A program made the translations under genes and the position numbers. From Ignavibacteriales bacterium UBA6490 (GTDB lineage: Bacteria; Bacteroidota; Ignavibacteria; Ignavibacteriales; Ignavibacteriaceae), in assembly GCA_002435365.1 (NCBI GenBank), contig DJMM01000035.1, positions 1 through 23,019 of the forward strand: a stretch of 23,019 nt of DNA, read 5' to 3'. The notes beneath the pieces are model-generated. The model saw nothing but the letters and a program-made list of their open reading frames with translations. It searched no databases and was not told the DNA's origin. Every line of letters begins with the position of its first letter. Position 1 is the stretch's first letter. Of this stretch, positions 7,997 through 15,630 are shown in pieces.

Positions 7997-8919
7997 TTTC
8001 TTTTCTTTATTAAACTGAAAGTTTTCCCGGCTATTTCTTTAAATAACGGCAATGCTTTTTCCTCTTCCACTGGCAGGAAACAGGCAATAATGAATTTAAT
8101 GCTGCCGTCACTTATAATTCCCGCATCATTTGTCCAGTAACTCCACCACCCGGTTTTATTGCAGAACATTGCATCCCTCGGAAATCCCTGTGCCAATTTT
8201 GATTTGTCAAGCTGTCTGCATAGCAGAGCCTTGAGCTGCTGGCTGACCCAGTAATTTATCAGGGTGCCGCTTTCGATTTTATACATAAAATCTGCCGCGT
8301 GGAGTGCGCTTGTTTCGGTTCCCCTTATTTTTTCATAACCGGGATCCTCAAATTTCCTGCTTAAAAATTTTCTTGTCACCTCGCTCCCTTCCCAGCCCAT
8401 TTCCTTTATTGTATTATTTATATTTTCACGACCTGCCAGGTCAATCAGACAATTTGCTGCGGAATTATCGCTCCTTGTGATCATCAGATCCAGAAGGTAA
8501 TTAATTGTAACTGTATCATTATCCTTCAGCACCGGACGGGGATCAGTCTCTATCTGTTTCGATTTGTCAACGTCGTTCGGTGATTTGACAATATATTGCT
8601 GATCCAGCTTATATTTTCCCCCGGAAACCTGTTTAAGAATTTCCATTGCAACATACATTTTATACACACTGGCGGGATAGATAAAATTATCCATATTATA
8701 ACCGGCTATTACAGGCTGGGCACCTGTCACATCAATTACCGCAAATGAGATCTGTTCGATGCCGTCCCCACCCACATCAAAATTTCCGCCGATGTTTAGA
8801 CCGGTGACAATATCATTTATCTGATCTGTAAGAAAATCATCGGTTTTATAATATCCCGGAATTTTTGTCTGTGCGAAAAATGCCGGGACCAGGAATAATA
8901 CCAGCAAATACGTTTTCAT
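7990..8919 (-). CDS. Secreted class A beta-lactamase-fold serine hydrolase
   Basis: The 309-residue protein carries a signal peptide (cleavage probable near residue 16, after FFA). It also has the penicillin-recognising serine enzyme motifs in order: S84-V-Y-K87 (nucleophile and general base), S150-D-N152, and K255-T-G257. This is the class A beta-lactamase fold, located in the periplasm. However, the omega-loop motif ExxLN, which provides the deacylating Glu of true class A beta-lactamases, is not visible; the equivalent stretch (about 186-205) reads KFEDPGYEKIRGTE. It may therefore be a peptidase or esterase, or a slow lactamase, rather than a resistance enzyme. A GGAGG ribosome site lies 8-10 bp before the ATG, and a TATATTTG promoter-like box lies 35 bp upstream. 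It is divergent from the class V aminotransferase gene. The fold is firm and antibiotic hydrolysis is unproven. Confidence 0.85.
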   Translation of the reverse strand: MKTYLLVLFLVPAFFAQTKIPGYYKTDDFLTDQINDIVTGLNIGGNFDVGGDGIEQISFAVIDVTGAQPVIAGYNMDNFIYPASVYKMYVAMEILKQVSGGKYKLDQQYIVKSPNDVDKSKQIETDPRPVLKDNDTVTINYLLDLMITRSDNSAANCLIDLAGRENINNTIKEMGWEGSEVTRKFLSRKFEDPGYEKIRGTETSALHAADFMYKIESGTLINYWVSQQLKALLCRQLDKSKLAQGFPRDAMFCNKTGWWSYWTNDAGIISDGSIKFIIACFLPVEEEKALPLFKEIAGKTFSLIKKRNQ

Positions 8920-8953
8920 TTTATATTATCCTCCGGATAAGTAAATTTTATTA

Positions 8954-8961
8954 CAAATATA
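8954..8961 (-). promoter_or_regulatory. Probable -7 promoter element (TAnnTTTG) of the serine hydrolase gene
   Basis: On the minus strand the bases read TATATTTG, a full match to the Bacteroidota -7 consensus, 34 bp before the hydrolase ATG in the 78-bp divergent gap. No convincing -33 TTG was found at standard spacing. Confidence 0.42.
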
Positions 8962-8997
8962 TATCTTTAATTATTAAGTTAAATCTTTTCCGTTCAA

Positions 8998-10125
8998 ATG
9001 AATATACAGGAAGCAAGGGAGCTGTTCCCTTATATAAAAACAGGAAAAATATATTTTAACCATGCCTCTACCGGACCGCAGTCGTTAAGAGTTCTTTCCG
9101 CTCTGAATTCATTTCTGAAAAATGCCAGTGAAGGGAAGATCGACGATTACCCGTTTTTTCTGAAGATTCTGGAAGAAACAAAAGCAGATCTTGGAAATTA
9201 TCTCAACTGCAGACCTGAACAGATAGCCTTTCTCGATAATACAACAAACGGTATAAATGTAATTGCCGGAAGCATAGATTGGAAAAAAGGTGACCGTATC
9301 ATTCTAAACGATGCGGAGTTTCCTGGAAATGTCTATCCCTTCCTGAACCTCAGGAAAAAGGGGGTGGAGATAGATTTTGTCCGCTCCACAAACGGTGTGG
9401 CTGAGGCACAAGATATCCTTAATGCAGTAACTGGTTCAACAAGACTTATATCCGTAAGCCAGGTGCAGTTTTTAAGCGGATACAGAGTCAATCTGGGTAT
9501 GCTTGGAAAAGAATGCAGGACAAGAAATATTATCCTTTCGGTTGATGCTATACAGGGGCTGGGGGCAGTTCCGGTCGATGTGGAAAAAGATAATATCGAT
9601 TTCCTTTCATGCGGCATTCAGAAGTGGATGCTTGGTCTGCAGGGACTATCGTTCATCTATGTAAAAAAAGAGCTTCTGCAGAAAATGCATCCCGCTAATA
9701 TCGGCTGGCTTTCAGTTAAAGACGCGTGGAATCTTCTTGATTATAATGTTGACCTGAAGGAAAATGCGGATGTCTTCCAGACAGGCACTGTAAATACTGC
9801 GGGACTGGTTTCCCTGAATGCCTCACTTAAACTGTTTAAAGAATACGGATTTGGCAATGTTGAACGCTGCGTGCTTGATAATTCGTCGTACCTTACGGAA
9901 CAGATTAAAGCGACAGGATTAAAACCTATGTCCGACTGCGGAAGGACATATTTATCAGGCATAGTTGCCTTCAAACATCCCGATGCACAAAAGCTGGTTG
10001 AATATCTTGAGAGTAAAAATATTATCTGTTCCATGCGCGAAGGTGCAGTAAGGATTGCACCCCACTTTTATAATACGAGGGAAGATATAGACATATTTAT
10101 TAAAACACTGAAAGAGATTATTTAA
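8998..10125 (+). CDS. Class V aminotransferase-fold PLP enzyme
   Basis: The 375-residue protein is a fold-type I PLP enzyme of the class V group (cysteine desulfurase, isopenicillin-N epimerase and kynureninase relatives). The cofactor motif DAIQGLGAVPVDV begins with Asp183, which pairs with the pyridine nitrogen, and Gln186. The Schiff-base lysine is Lys209 in CGIQKWMLG. The N-terminal IYFNHASTGP and NTTNGINVI segments are typical of the group. No mobile Cys loop typical of group I desulfurases was recognised, so an epimerase, lyase or aminotransferase role is more likely than sulfur donation. It is cytoplasmic, with no signal peptide and no clear ribosome site before the ATG. It is divergent from the serine-hydrolase gene with a 78-bp shared promoter gap. 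The neighbours give no hint of the substrate. Confidence 0.88.
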   Translation: MNIQEARELFPYIKTGKIYFNHASTGPQSLRVLSALNSFLKNASEGKIDDYPFFLKILEETKADLGNYLNCRPEQIAFLDNTTNGINVIAGSIDWKKGDRIILNDAEFPGNVYPFLNLRKKGVEIDFVRSTNGVAEAQDILNAVTGSTRLISVSQVQFLSGYRVNLGMLGKECRTRNIILSVDAIQGLGAVPVDVEKDNIDFLSCGIQKWMLGLQGLSFIYVKKELLQKMHPANIGWLSVKDAWNLLDYNVDLKENADVFQTGTVNTAGLVSLNASLKLFKEYGFGNVERCVLDNSSYLTEQIKATGLKPMSDCGRTYLSGIVAFKHPDAQKLVEYLESKNIICSMREGAVRIAPHFYNTREDIDIFIKTLKEII

Positions 10126-10235
10126 AGTTCAGGTTTCCGGATGGACGGGTTGTTTGAGCAAAGCGAAAAGCCTGCCGGTGCAACCGGAAGCTGCCTGGTT
10201 AGTATTTATTCAGTTAATATGAGTCTTGATTCATT

Positions 10236-10655
10236 ATGATTACAATATCTCTTATTGCACCATGCGGAATGAACTGCGGAATATGCCTTGGACATATGCG
10301 GGAGAAAAATGTTTGTCCCGGCTGCAGCAGTAAAAGCAATAATAAACCGAGTTACTGCACCCGGTGCAGCATTTATAACTGCGAGCTCAGAAAAAAAATG
10401 AATATTAAATACTGTTTCAGCTGCAGCAGGTATCCCTGCAGAAGACTAAGGGATCTGGATAAGAGATACAGATCGAAAAACGGTATGAGCATGATCCATA
10501 ACCTGGAGAATATCAGGAAATACGGCATCAGGAAATTTGTAAGAGAAGAGAAAGAAAAATGGAAATGCGTGAACTGCGGCTCACTGCTCTGCGTGCACCG
10601 GAATTTCTGCCTGAGCTGCGGAGCGGAAAGAAAAATCGTACCGGTGTCTCTATAG
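10236..10655 (+). CDS. Cysteine-rich DUF3795-type protein
   Basis: The 139-residue protein has 16 cysteines. The N-terminal part (APCGMNCGICLG, then CPGC, CTRC, C, CFSC and PC up to residue 68) follows the DUF3795 pattern of small cysteine-rich proteins, whose function is unknown. A second cluster, C-x2-C-x4-C-x5-C-x2-C at residues 111-128, resembles an added zinc ribbon. The middle (about 70-108) is basic and probably helical. The spacing suggests bound zinc or iron-sulfur. No signal peptide or membrane span is present. No ribosome site is visible before the ATG, and the preceding 110 bp contain only a weak inverted repeat (TTCCGG/CCGGAA). It stands alone, convergent with the glycosylase gene. 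The family call is moderately sure and the role unknown. Confidence 0.75.
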   Translation: MITISLIAPCGMNCGICLGHMREKNVCPGCSSKSNNKPSYCTRCSIYNCELRKKMNIKYCFSCSRYPCRRLRDLDKRYRSKNGMSMIHNLENIRKYGIRKFVREEKEKWKCVNCGSLLCVHRNFCLSCGAERKIVPVSL

Positions 10656-10695
10656 TATATATAAAGTATGCAACATTCCTCAAGTCATCCGGTCA

Positions 10696-11355
10696 TTACT
10701 TCAGCAGCTTCAGATATTTTTCGATATATTTATCAACGAATTTTCTCCGGTACTGCATTATATAACGGGGATGTTCAAGTATCTCGATTTTATCGAACAG
10801 ATGAAGCTCGTCGTTTATTTGTTTCAGAATCCCTGCGTTTTTCTTGCCAAATGAAATTACTTTATCGCGCCGGGCACCGAATTTAACCTGCTCTTTAACC
10901 GACTTTTTCAGGTAGGGGAAAAGCAGCTCAAAGGTATTCTTGTCGTCGTAAAAATTGTAATTCTTCCCGTCTTTCAGGAGTGCGACCGGGAAAAGTGCAG
11001 TTAAAAAGCACCGGCTGAAAAATTTTCCGGGACTTCCGTACCTGCTTATCATCAGGTATACAAACTCACTGGAAAGTTCTTTCCTTTCTCCAAGATCATT
11101 TTCGATACCGCAATGAGTTCTTAAAGCTACCGGATCGGTAAATGAAATTCCGGTAAGCCCCCCTCCGAACCTTCCCGGGTTTATGCCGAAGATAAATAAC
11201 CGCGGATCATTATCATTATAATATTTGCTGAAAAATTCCTTTACCAGTTGAAATCTTTTTCCGTCCCGGTAAGGATTCATCAGTTCGATTTCAGGGGGAA
11301 GCTCAGGTATCCTGAGCTTTGAGAAATAGTTTATTGCATGTTCTGAAAACATCAT
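10696..11355 (-). CDS. SMUG2-like uracil-DNA glycosylase family protein
   Basis: The 219-residue protein resembles the SMUG2 subfamily of the uracil-DNA glycosylase superfamily, described from Bacteroidota. Motif 1 is FGINPGRFGGGLTGISF (56-72), close to the G-x-N-P-G-x-F-G-x-x-x-T-G signature of SMUG enzymes, where Asn59 would place the water. Motif 2 is H195-P-R197 (EHPRY), the DNA-intercalation loop with the conserved His. Such enzymes remove uracil and related bases from DNA in the cytoplasm. Length fits (about 220-240). The gene begins ATGATG, so the start may be one codon later. It is the leftmost product of the 268-bp divergent gap shared with the methyltransferase gene. It is convergent to the DUF3795 gene with 40 bp between them and no obvious terminator. 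The superfamily call is strong; base specificity is inferred. Confidence 0.82.
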   Translation of the reverse strand: MMFSEHAINYFSKLRIPELPPEIELMNPYRDGKRFQLVKEFFSKYYNDNDPRLFIFGINPGRFGGGLTGISFTDPVALRTHCGIENDLGERKELSSEFVYLMISRYGSPGKFFSRCFLTALFPVALLKDGKNYNFYDDKNTFELLFPYLKKSVKEQVKFGARRDKVISFGKKNAGILKQINDELHLFDKIEILEHPRYIMQYRRKFVDKYIEKYLKLLK

Positions 11356-11623
11356 TTAAGCTGATAGTGTATAATTGAGAATTATCGTTAATAAAATAGT
11401 ACGACTCATTTTTCCACGGAATATTTGCCAATAATCAAATTATTTCTGCCATTCAATATAACCGCTCAACCCCGAAAAGCTGCTCTCCAGATAGATTACT
11501 CACTCCCGGTTATTCCCCATAAATATTTTTCGGATACAAAAAAATACGAATATAAAACTTAAAGATATTTCAAAGATCAGGTTCAAAGACAATTATTTTA
11601 ACGGTCGAAGGAATTGAGCAGTT
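11356..11623. other. Divergent intergenic region, no recognised element
   Basis: This 268-bp AT-rich gap separates the glycosylase and methyltransferase genes, which point away from each other, so it must hold both promoters. AATATTTG (one mismatch to the -7 consensus) occurs on the plus strand near 11423, about 190 bp before the methyltransferase. No tRNA, repeat or clear hairpin was found. Confidence 0.4.
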
Positions 11624-12322
11624 ATGCCTGAATTTATAAAAGTCGGTTCGGAAATAGAGATACTCGACAAGCACATTAATTTCGAAAATAAAATTGTTGT
11701 TGATGTAGGATGCGGTACCGGCAAATTAACAAGATTTTTAGCCGGCAAGGCAGAGCGGGTTATCGGGATAGATAAACAGGAGCTTATTGAAATGGCGGCC
11801 GGCACGGAAGCGCCGGGAAATGTTGTTTTCATGGAAGGGAGTGCTCAAAAACTTCCGCTGGATGACGGCAGTGCCGATATAATAATTTTCTTTGCAAGTT
11901 TTCATCATATTCCGGCGGGGGAGATGTCAGCTGCAGTAAGCGAATGCTTCCGTGTTTTGAAAAAAGAAGGACTTATATGTTTTGTGGAACCATATGCAAT
12001 GGAGGGCTCATACTATGAGCTGACCAGGCTGCTTGAAGATGAAGCCGGTATTCAGAAAACCGCCCATGCAAAAATAGTGGAGGCGGGTAAAAATGATTTT
12101 ATACAACTGCATGAATCTTTCTATTATCTGGAAAGAAACATTGATCATTTCCTTAATCAGCTTAATGTCTACGTCAGTGATGAAAATTTAAGGCATGATA
12201 TTGCAGGTAAGGCGGCGCTGGCGGCAACTCAAAGATTCCATGAAACCGGAAGCCACGTTTACCATTCCCTGTGCCGGGAAAATTTACTTATGAGAAGGAA
12301 CCGAGAAGATAATCCTTCCTGA
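11624..12322 (+). CDS. Class I SAM-dependent methyltransferase
   Basis: The 232-residue protein has a Rossmann-fold methyltransferase core (Methyltransf_11 type). Motif I, VVDVGCGTGKL (25-35), binds SAM. Asp50, at the end of the second strand (RVIGIDK), would contact the ribose. SADIIIFFASFHHIP (about 89-103) is the motif IV strand, and FRVLKKEGLICFVEP follows as motif V/VI. The C-terminal part (about 135-232) is helical and probably holds the substrate site. A GAAGG ribosome site lies about 13 bp before the ATG. The gene stands alone between a divergent glycosylase gene and a convergent YchF-like gene only 14 bp away. Substrate is unknown: the core resembles small-molecule methyltransferases of the UbiE/arsenite group, but no identifying residues are seen. 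Confidence 0.85.
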   Translation: MPEFIKVGSEIEILDKHINFENKIVVDVGCGTGKLTRFLAGKAERVIGIDKQELIEMAAGTEAPGNVVFMEGSAQKLPLDDGSADIIIFFASFHHIPAGEMSAAVSECFRVLKKEGLICFVEPYAMEGSYYELTRLLEDEAGIQKTAHAKIVEAGKNDFIQLHESFYYLERNIDHFLNQLNVYVSDENLRHDIAGKAALAATQRFHETGSHVYHSLCRENLLMRRNREDNPS

Positions 12323-12336
12323 AAAACCTTCTGATC

Positions 12337-13419
12337 TCAGCTGTGCCGCACGGAGATAATGTCCCCGTCGTTTACTATATAATCTCTTCCTTCCAGGCGC
12401 CAGTTACCGATTTCCTTTGCTTTTGCAAACGAGCCGGCAGTTATGAAATCAGTGTAATGAACAACTTCAGCCCTGATGAACTTGTTGAAAAAATCGGTAT
12501 GAATTTCGCCTGCCGCTTCCTGGGCATTCATACCTTTTCTTATTGTCCATGCACGGCATTCATCTTCGCCAACAGTAAAAAACGACTGCAGACCGAGAAG
12601 ATCATAAGCTTCCCGTATGAGGCTGTTCAAGGCTGATTCCTTTATTCCATATTCCTTCATAAATACAGCCGCATCCTCCTCCGGCAGTTCCGACATCTCC
12701 TGCTCGATCTTTCCGAAAAACACTATAACTTTTGTGTTTGTATCAAGCTTTGATTTTACAAGCTGCTCCAGGTACTTTTCAGTCTCTTTGCCCTGTGTCT
12801 CGTCAAAATTAAGTGCAATAAGCATCGGCTTGACCGTTAAGAGCTGGTATGTTTTAAGAAGCTTAAGTTCATCCCGCGTAAGATGAAGGCTCCTGAGTGG
12901 CTTTTCCTCCTGCAGTGTCTCATAACATTTTTCAAGAAGAGGAAGCTCTCTTTTGAGATTGTCGTCCTGTGTTTTCAGGATCTGTTTTTTAATTTTATCT
13001 ATTCTGTTCTCAAGCAGAGCAAGGTCGGAAATAATAAATTCAGTTTCAAAAGTGTTAAGATCCCTCATCATATTAATGGAACCCTCGGGATGCGGAACAA
13101 GTTCATTTTCAAATAAGCGAACCACCTGAACAAGCGCGTCGTTTGTTTTAACGCGGGACAGGAAATTTGTTGTAAACTGGGCCGAACCGGAATCCCCCTT
13201 CTGAAGTCCCGCTACATCTACAAATTCAATTGCTGCATTAACCTTCTTTTTGGGATTAAAAATAGCGGTCAGCTCATCCAGTCTTTTATCCGGGACTTTA
13301 ATAACCGACTGATGAAATTCGCCTTTGGCGATAACTCCGGGATCTAGATGAGTCTTTGTAATTGTTTGAAACAGGGCTGATTTCCCGCAAAAGGGAAGTC
13401 CAACTATTCCAATCTGCAT
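12337..13419 (-). CDS. YchF/OLA1-like P-loop NTPase with TGS domain (divergent)
   Basis: The 360-residue protein matches the YchF/OLA1 branch of Obg-related NTPases, which unusually prefer ATP and associate with ribosomes. The P-loop is GLPFCGKS (7-14), G3 is DVAGL (68-72), and the relaxed G4 is NFDE (204-207), consistent with ATP preference. A coiled-coil insertion spans about 130-185, and a TGS domain occupies about 276-358 (FFTVGEDECRAWTI to the C-terminus). Length equals the family norm of about 363. The P-loop deviates from the usual GLPNVGKST (N to F, V to C, T to A), so this may be a paralogue beside a canonical YchF elsewhere in the genome. An AGAGG ribosome site and a TATATTTG promoter-like box lie upstream. 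It is convergent with the methyltransferase gene. Confidence 0.85.
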   Translation of the reverse strand: MQIGIVGLPFCGKSALFQTITKTHLDPGVIAKGEFHQSVIKVPDKRLDELTAIFNPKKKVNAAIEFVDVAGLQKGDSGSAQFTTNFLSRVKTNDALVQVVRLFENELVPHPEGSINMMRDLNTFETEFIISDLALLENRIDKIKKQILKTQDDNLKRELPLLEKCYETLQEEKPLRSLHLTRDELKLLKTYQLLTVKPMLIALNFDETQGKETEKYLEQLVKSKLDTNTKVIVFFGKIEQEMSELPEEDAAVFMKEYGIKESALNSLIREAYDLLGLQSFFTVGEDECRAWTIRKGMNAQEAAGEIHTDFFNKFIRAEVVHYTDFITAGSFAKAKEIGNWRLEGRDYIVNDGDIISVRHS

Positions 13420-13442
13420 TAAAACCTCTGTTATAATTTTTA

Positions 13443-13450
13443 CAAATATA
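13443..13450 (-). promoter_or_regulatory. Probable -7 promoter element (TAnnTTTG) of the YchF-like gene
   Basis: The minus strand reads TATATTTG, a full consensus match, 23 bp before the ATG and upstream of the AGAGG ribosome site. The -33 region 19-21 bp further upstream has no TTG. Confidence 0.42.
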
Positions 13451-13593
13451 GTTATTTACTTAATAAAGATGCCTCTTTCCGCTTCATTTTTTCCATAATT
13501 TACAAGTTGTAAAGGGATTTAAGCCTGGTTGAGAAGCCGGGTTAAATTAGTGCTGAATTCAAGCTTATTCTAATCCTGACCTGTTCTCATAAA

Positions 13594-13648
13594 AATGGGA
13601 TCAGAATGGGATTAGAATGGGATTAGAATCAGATCAGACCCGGGTTAG
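13594..13648. repeat. 11-bp tandem repeat, five units, with nested inverted repeats
   Basis: The units are AATGGGATCAG (13594), AATGGGATTAG (13605), AATGGGATTAG (13616), AATCAGATCAG (13627) and ACCCGGGTTAG (13638); the first three are almost identical, the last two decayed. GGATTAGAAT (13609-13618 and 13620-13629) is the exact reverse complement of ATTCTAATCC at 13567-13576. TGGGATT (13618-13624) pairs with AATCCCA (13649-13655), and ACCCGGGT at 13638-13645 is an 8-bp palindrome. The period is close to one helical turn. It lies about 115 bp before the pirin start. Confidence 0.8.
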
Positions 13649-13733
13649 AATCCCAATATGAGACGTTTTGGAAAACCTTTTTTCATCAAAAAAGTATGCC
13701 TGGAAAAGCACTTCCGGCTACCCGTGTTTAAGT

Positions 13734-13741
13734 TATTTTTG
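13734..13741 (+). promoter_or_regulatory. Possible -7 promoter element (TAnnTTTG) of the pirin gene
   Basis: TATTTTTG fits the -7 consensus and ends 23 bp before the pirin ATG. The T-run makes a chance match more likely than at the other sites, and the -33 position shows only TTC. Confidence 0.33.
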
Positions 13742-13764
13742 AGGGTATTTAAAAGGAATGAATT

Positions 13765-14610
13765 ATGCTTAAACCAGTTATCGGTATTTACGCTGCATCC
13801 AGGGAGGACATTGGTGATCTTGTTACTTACCGCGCTTTCCCGGCCGGAAATTTAACCATGGAGGATTTGAATCCGTTTATTTTTCTCAATCATCATGGCC
13901 CTCAGGATTATCCCGGAAATAACAGCGGACTACCGTTTGGTCCTCATCCCCACAGAGGCATTGAAACAGTAACATTTATTATCGACGGCGAACTGACTCA
14001 TTCAGATTCTTCCGGCAGCAAAAGTCGTATTACGTCAGGTGGCATTCAATGGATGACTGCCGGAAAAGGTATTATACATTCAGAAGTGTCTTCCGACGAA
14101 TTTAAAAAGAACGGAGGCAGCCTGGAGATACTTCAGCTATGGTTAAATCTTCCCAAAAAATTTAAAATGACAGAACCTTTTTACAAGGGACTGCAGGCAG
14201 GTGAAATTCCTGGTGAAGAAGAGGATGAAGGAAAAGTAAAAATTAAAATCATTTCCGGAAACCGGTCTGCCGGCGCATTCGAAGCAAAGTCGGATGCTTC
14301 TATCCGGCTGCTTGAATTCTCAAAGGGGGGAGTAATGAAAACCGCCGTACCCGAAGGGCATGTGGTTTTCTTTTATGTTGTTAAGGGTGCCGTTACTGTA
14401 AATGAAAATTCGGTCTCGGAATTTAATCTTGTCCGGTTCGGCAGTGAGGGGGAAGATATAAATATTGAAGCCGGGCAGGACAGCATTGTGATTTTGGGTA
14501 ACGCCGGGCATCTTCGTGAACCGGTTGCAGCACAGGGACCATTTGTGATGAACAGCTATGAAGAGATCATGCAGGCTTATTCCGATTTCAGGGACGGGAA
14601 GTTCAGGTAG
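13765..14610 (+). CDS. Pirin-family bicupin protein
   Basis: The 281-residue protein is a pirin: two cupin barrels, of which the N-terminal one binds a metal. The metal ligands are visible as His61 and His63 in FGPHPHRGIETV and His105 and Glu107 in GIIHSE, the classic pirin set. The segment RITSGGIQWMTAGKG is also diagnostic. The C-terminal cupin (about 165-260) has no metal site that I recognise. Length fits bacterial pirins. Some pirins act as quercetin dioxygenases and others as regulators, so the activity is open. An AAAAGGAATG ribosome site lies before the ATG. It is the first of four closely spaced rightward genes (AEC permease, DUF2269-type membrane protein, lipoprotein). The 11-bp repeat lies upstream and may affect its expression, which is inference. 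Confidence 0.92.
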   Translation: MLKPVIGIYAASREDIGDLVTYRAFPAGNLTMEDLNPFIFLNHHGPQDYPGNNSGLPFGPHPHRGIETVTFIIDGELTHSDSSGSKSRITSGGIQWMTAGKGIIHSEVSSDEFKKNGGSLEILQLWLNLPKKFKMTEPFYKGLQAGEIPGEEEDEGKVKIKIISGNRSAGAFEAKSDASIRLLEFSKGGVMKTAVPEGHVVFFYVVKGAVTVNENSVSEFNLVRFGSEGEDINIEAGQDSIVILGNAGHLREPVAAQGPFVMNSYEEIMQAYSDFRDGKFR

Positions 14611-14647
14611 TTCTTGGACATTGCAGCGGTAATAATTATTTTTTGCA

Positions 14648-15592
14648 ATGCAGAATTTCTTATTAGTACTTTCACTTGTTATACCGGTTTTTCTAATCGT
14701 TGCTTTAGGATATGTCCTAAAAAAAGCCGGCTTAATTAACGATAATTTCGTTAAGCTCTCTTCAAAAATTGTTTTCACAGTTAGTCTCCCCGCACTCATC
14801 TTCTCTGAAATATCGGTAATTGATCTCAGCGAAGAGGTAAACTTCCTGGTGGTGGTTTTTATTTATGCCGGCACTCTCATATCATTCGGACTTGTATGGA
14901 TTACAGCCCTGGTTTTTGTGAAAAAACCGACTGACCAGACCGTTTTCATCCAGGGCGGGTTCAGGGGTAATTTCGCTATAGTTGGACTTGCATTAATAGC
15001 CAATATTTACGGTTCTGTAAATCTTGGAAAGGCATCTCTTGTTCTTGCATTCACTATTCCATTATATAACATCCTTTCGGTTATTGCATTAACCGTACCG
15101 CTGCATAAGAGTGATAATTTCAGCTATCCCGGCACCCTTCTTGAAATCGTAAAAAATCCGCTGATAATTGCGGTAATGGCTGCGATTCCATTTTCTGTTT
15201 TTAATATTCCAATTCCTTACACTCTTTCCACCACAATTAATTACCTGGCTAAACTTGCGCTGCCGCTTGCTCTTTTAGGTATCGGCGGTTTCCTGGATCT
15301 GGGAGACCTGCTGCACAGCTCTGCCGACGCATTCTTTGCATCAGTTATAAAACTTGTACTGATACCCATTGCAGCAACTCTGGCTGCTTTATGGATGGGT
15401 TTCAGGGGTGATGACCTGGGAATAATTTTTATACTTTTTTCCTGCCCCACCGCCATTGCCAGCTTTATAATGGCTGAAGCAATGGGTTCGAACAGCAGAC
15501 TGGCTGCGAATATTCTGCTTATAACCACTCTTGGATCGGTGCTTACAATTACACTGGGACTTTTTATATTGAAAGAAAATGGCTTAATTTAA
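14648..15592 (+). CDS. AEC (auxin efflux carrier) family permease
   Basis: The 314-residue protein is very hydrophobic, with about ten predicted membrane helices in two groups of five, the layout of the AEC/bile-acid-sodium symporter superfamily. The first helix (4-22) is followed by GYVLKKAGLINDNFVKLSSKI, a common AEC element. FRGNFAIVGLALI (about 110-122) and the C-terminal FSCPTAIASFIMAEAMG (about 265-281), with its unwound-helix motif, are characteristic. It sits in the inner membrane; bacterial members export or import organic acids such as malate, but the substrate cannot be read here. The ATG follows the pirin stop by 37 bp with no clear ribosome site; it is probably in the same transcript. 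The next gene starts 38 bp downstream. Confidence 0.9.
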   Translation: MQNFLLVLSLVIPVFLIVALGYVLKKAGLINDNFVKLSSKIVFTVSLPALIFSEISVIDLSEEVNFLVVVFIYAGTLISFGLVWITALVFVKKPTDQTVFIQGGFRGNFAIVGLALIANIYGSVNLGKASLVLAFTIPLYNILSVIALTVPLHKSDNFSYPGTLLEIVKNPLIIAVMAAIPFSVFNIPIPYTLSTTINYLAKLALPLALLGIGGFLDLGDLLHSSADAFFASVIKLVLIPIAATLAALWMGFRGDDLGIIFILFSCPTAIASFIMAEAMGSNSRLAANILLITTLGSVLTITLGLFILKENGLI

Positions 15593-15630
15593 TATCATAT
15601 ATTAAGCTTTTTACAACTGACGGGAGAATT

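Larger units (their letters stand above)
13420..13764. other. 345-bp intergenic region between the YchF-like gene and pirin
   Basis: This is the longest gap without a gene in the window. From left to right it holds the YchF-like promoter box (13443-13450), an AT-rich stretch, an inverted-repeat arm ATTCTAATCC (13567-13576), an 11-bp tandem repeat (13594-13648), and a promoter-like box for pirin (13734-13741). Short open frames cross it but show no protein-like composition or ribosome site. Confidence 0.6.

Noticed and set aside
7990..8919. Antibiotic-resistance beta-lactamase
   Set aside because: The fold motifs are present but the ExxLN omega-loop motif is not seen and there is no sign of a mobile element nearby, so only the broader hydrolase call is supported.
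10126..10235. Inverted repeat TTCCGG/CCGGAA with CAGG/CCTG flanks
   Set aside because: The loop is about 50 bases and there is no T-run, so it is neither a terminator nor a convincing structured RNA.
13658..13855. Short plus-strand frame between the 11-bp repeat and pirin
   Set aside because: It overlaps the pirin start in another frame, and has no ribosome site or recognisable domain.
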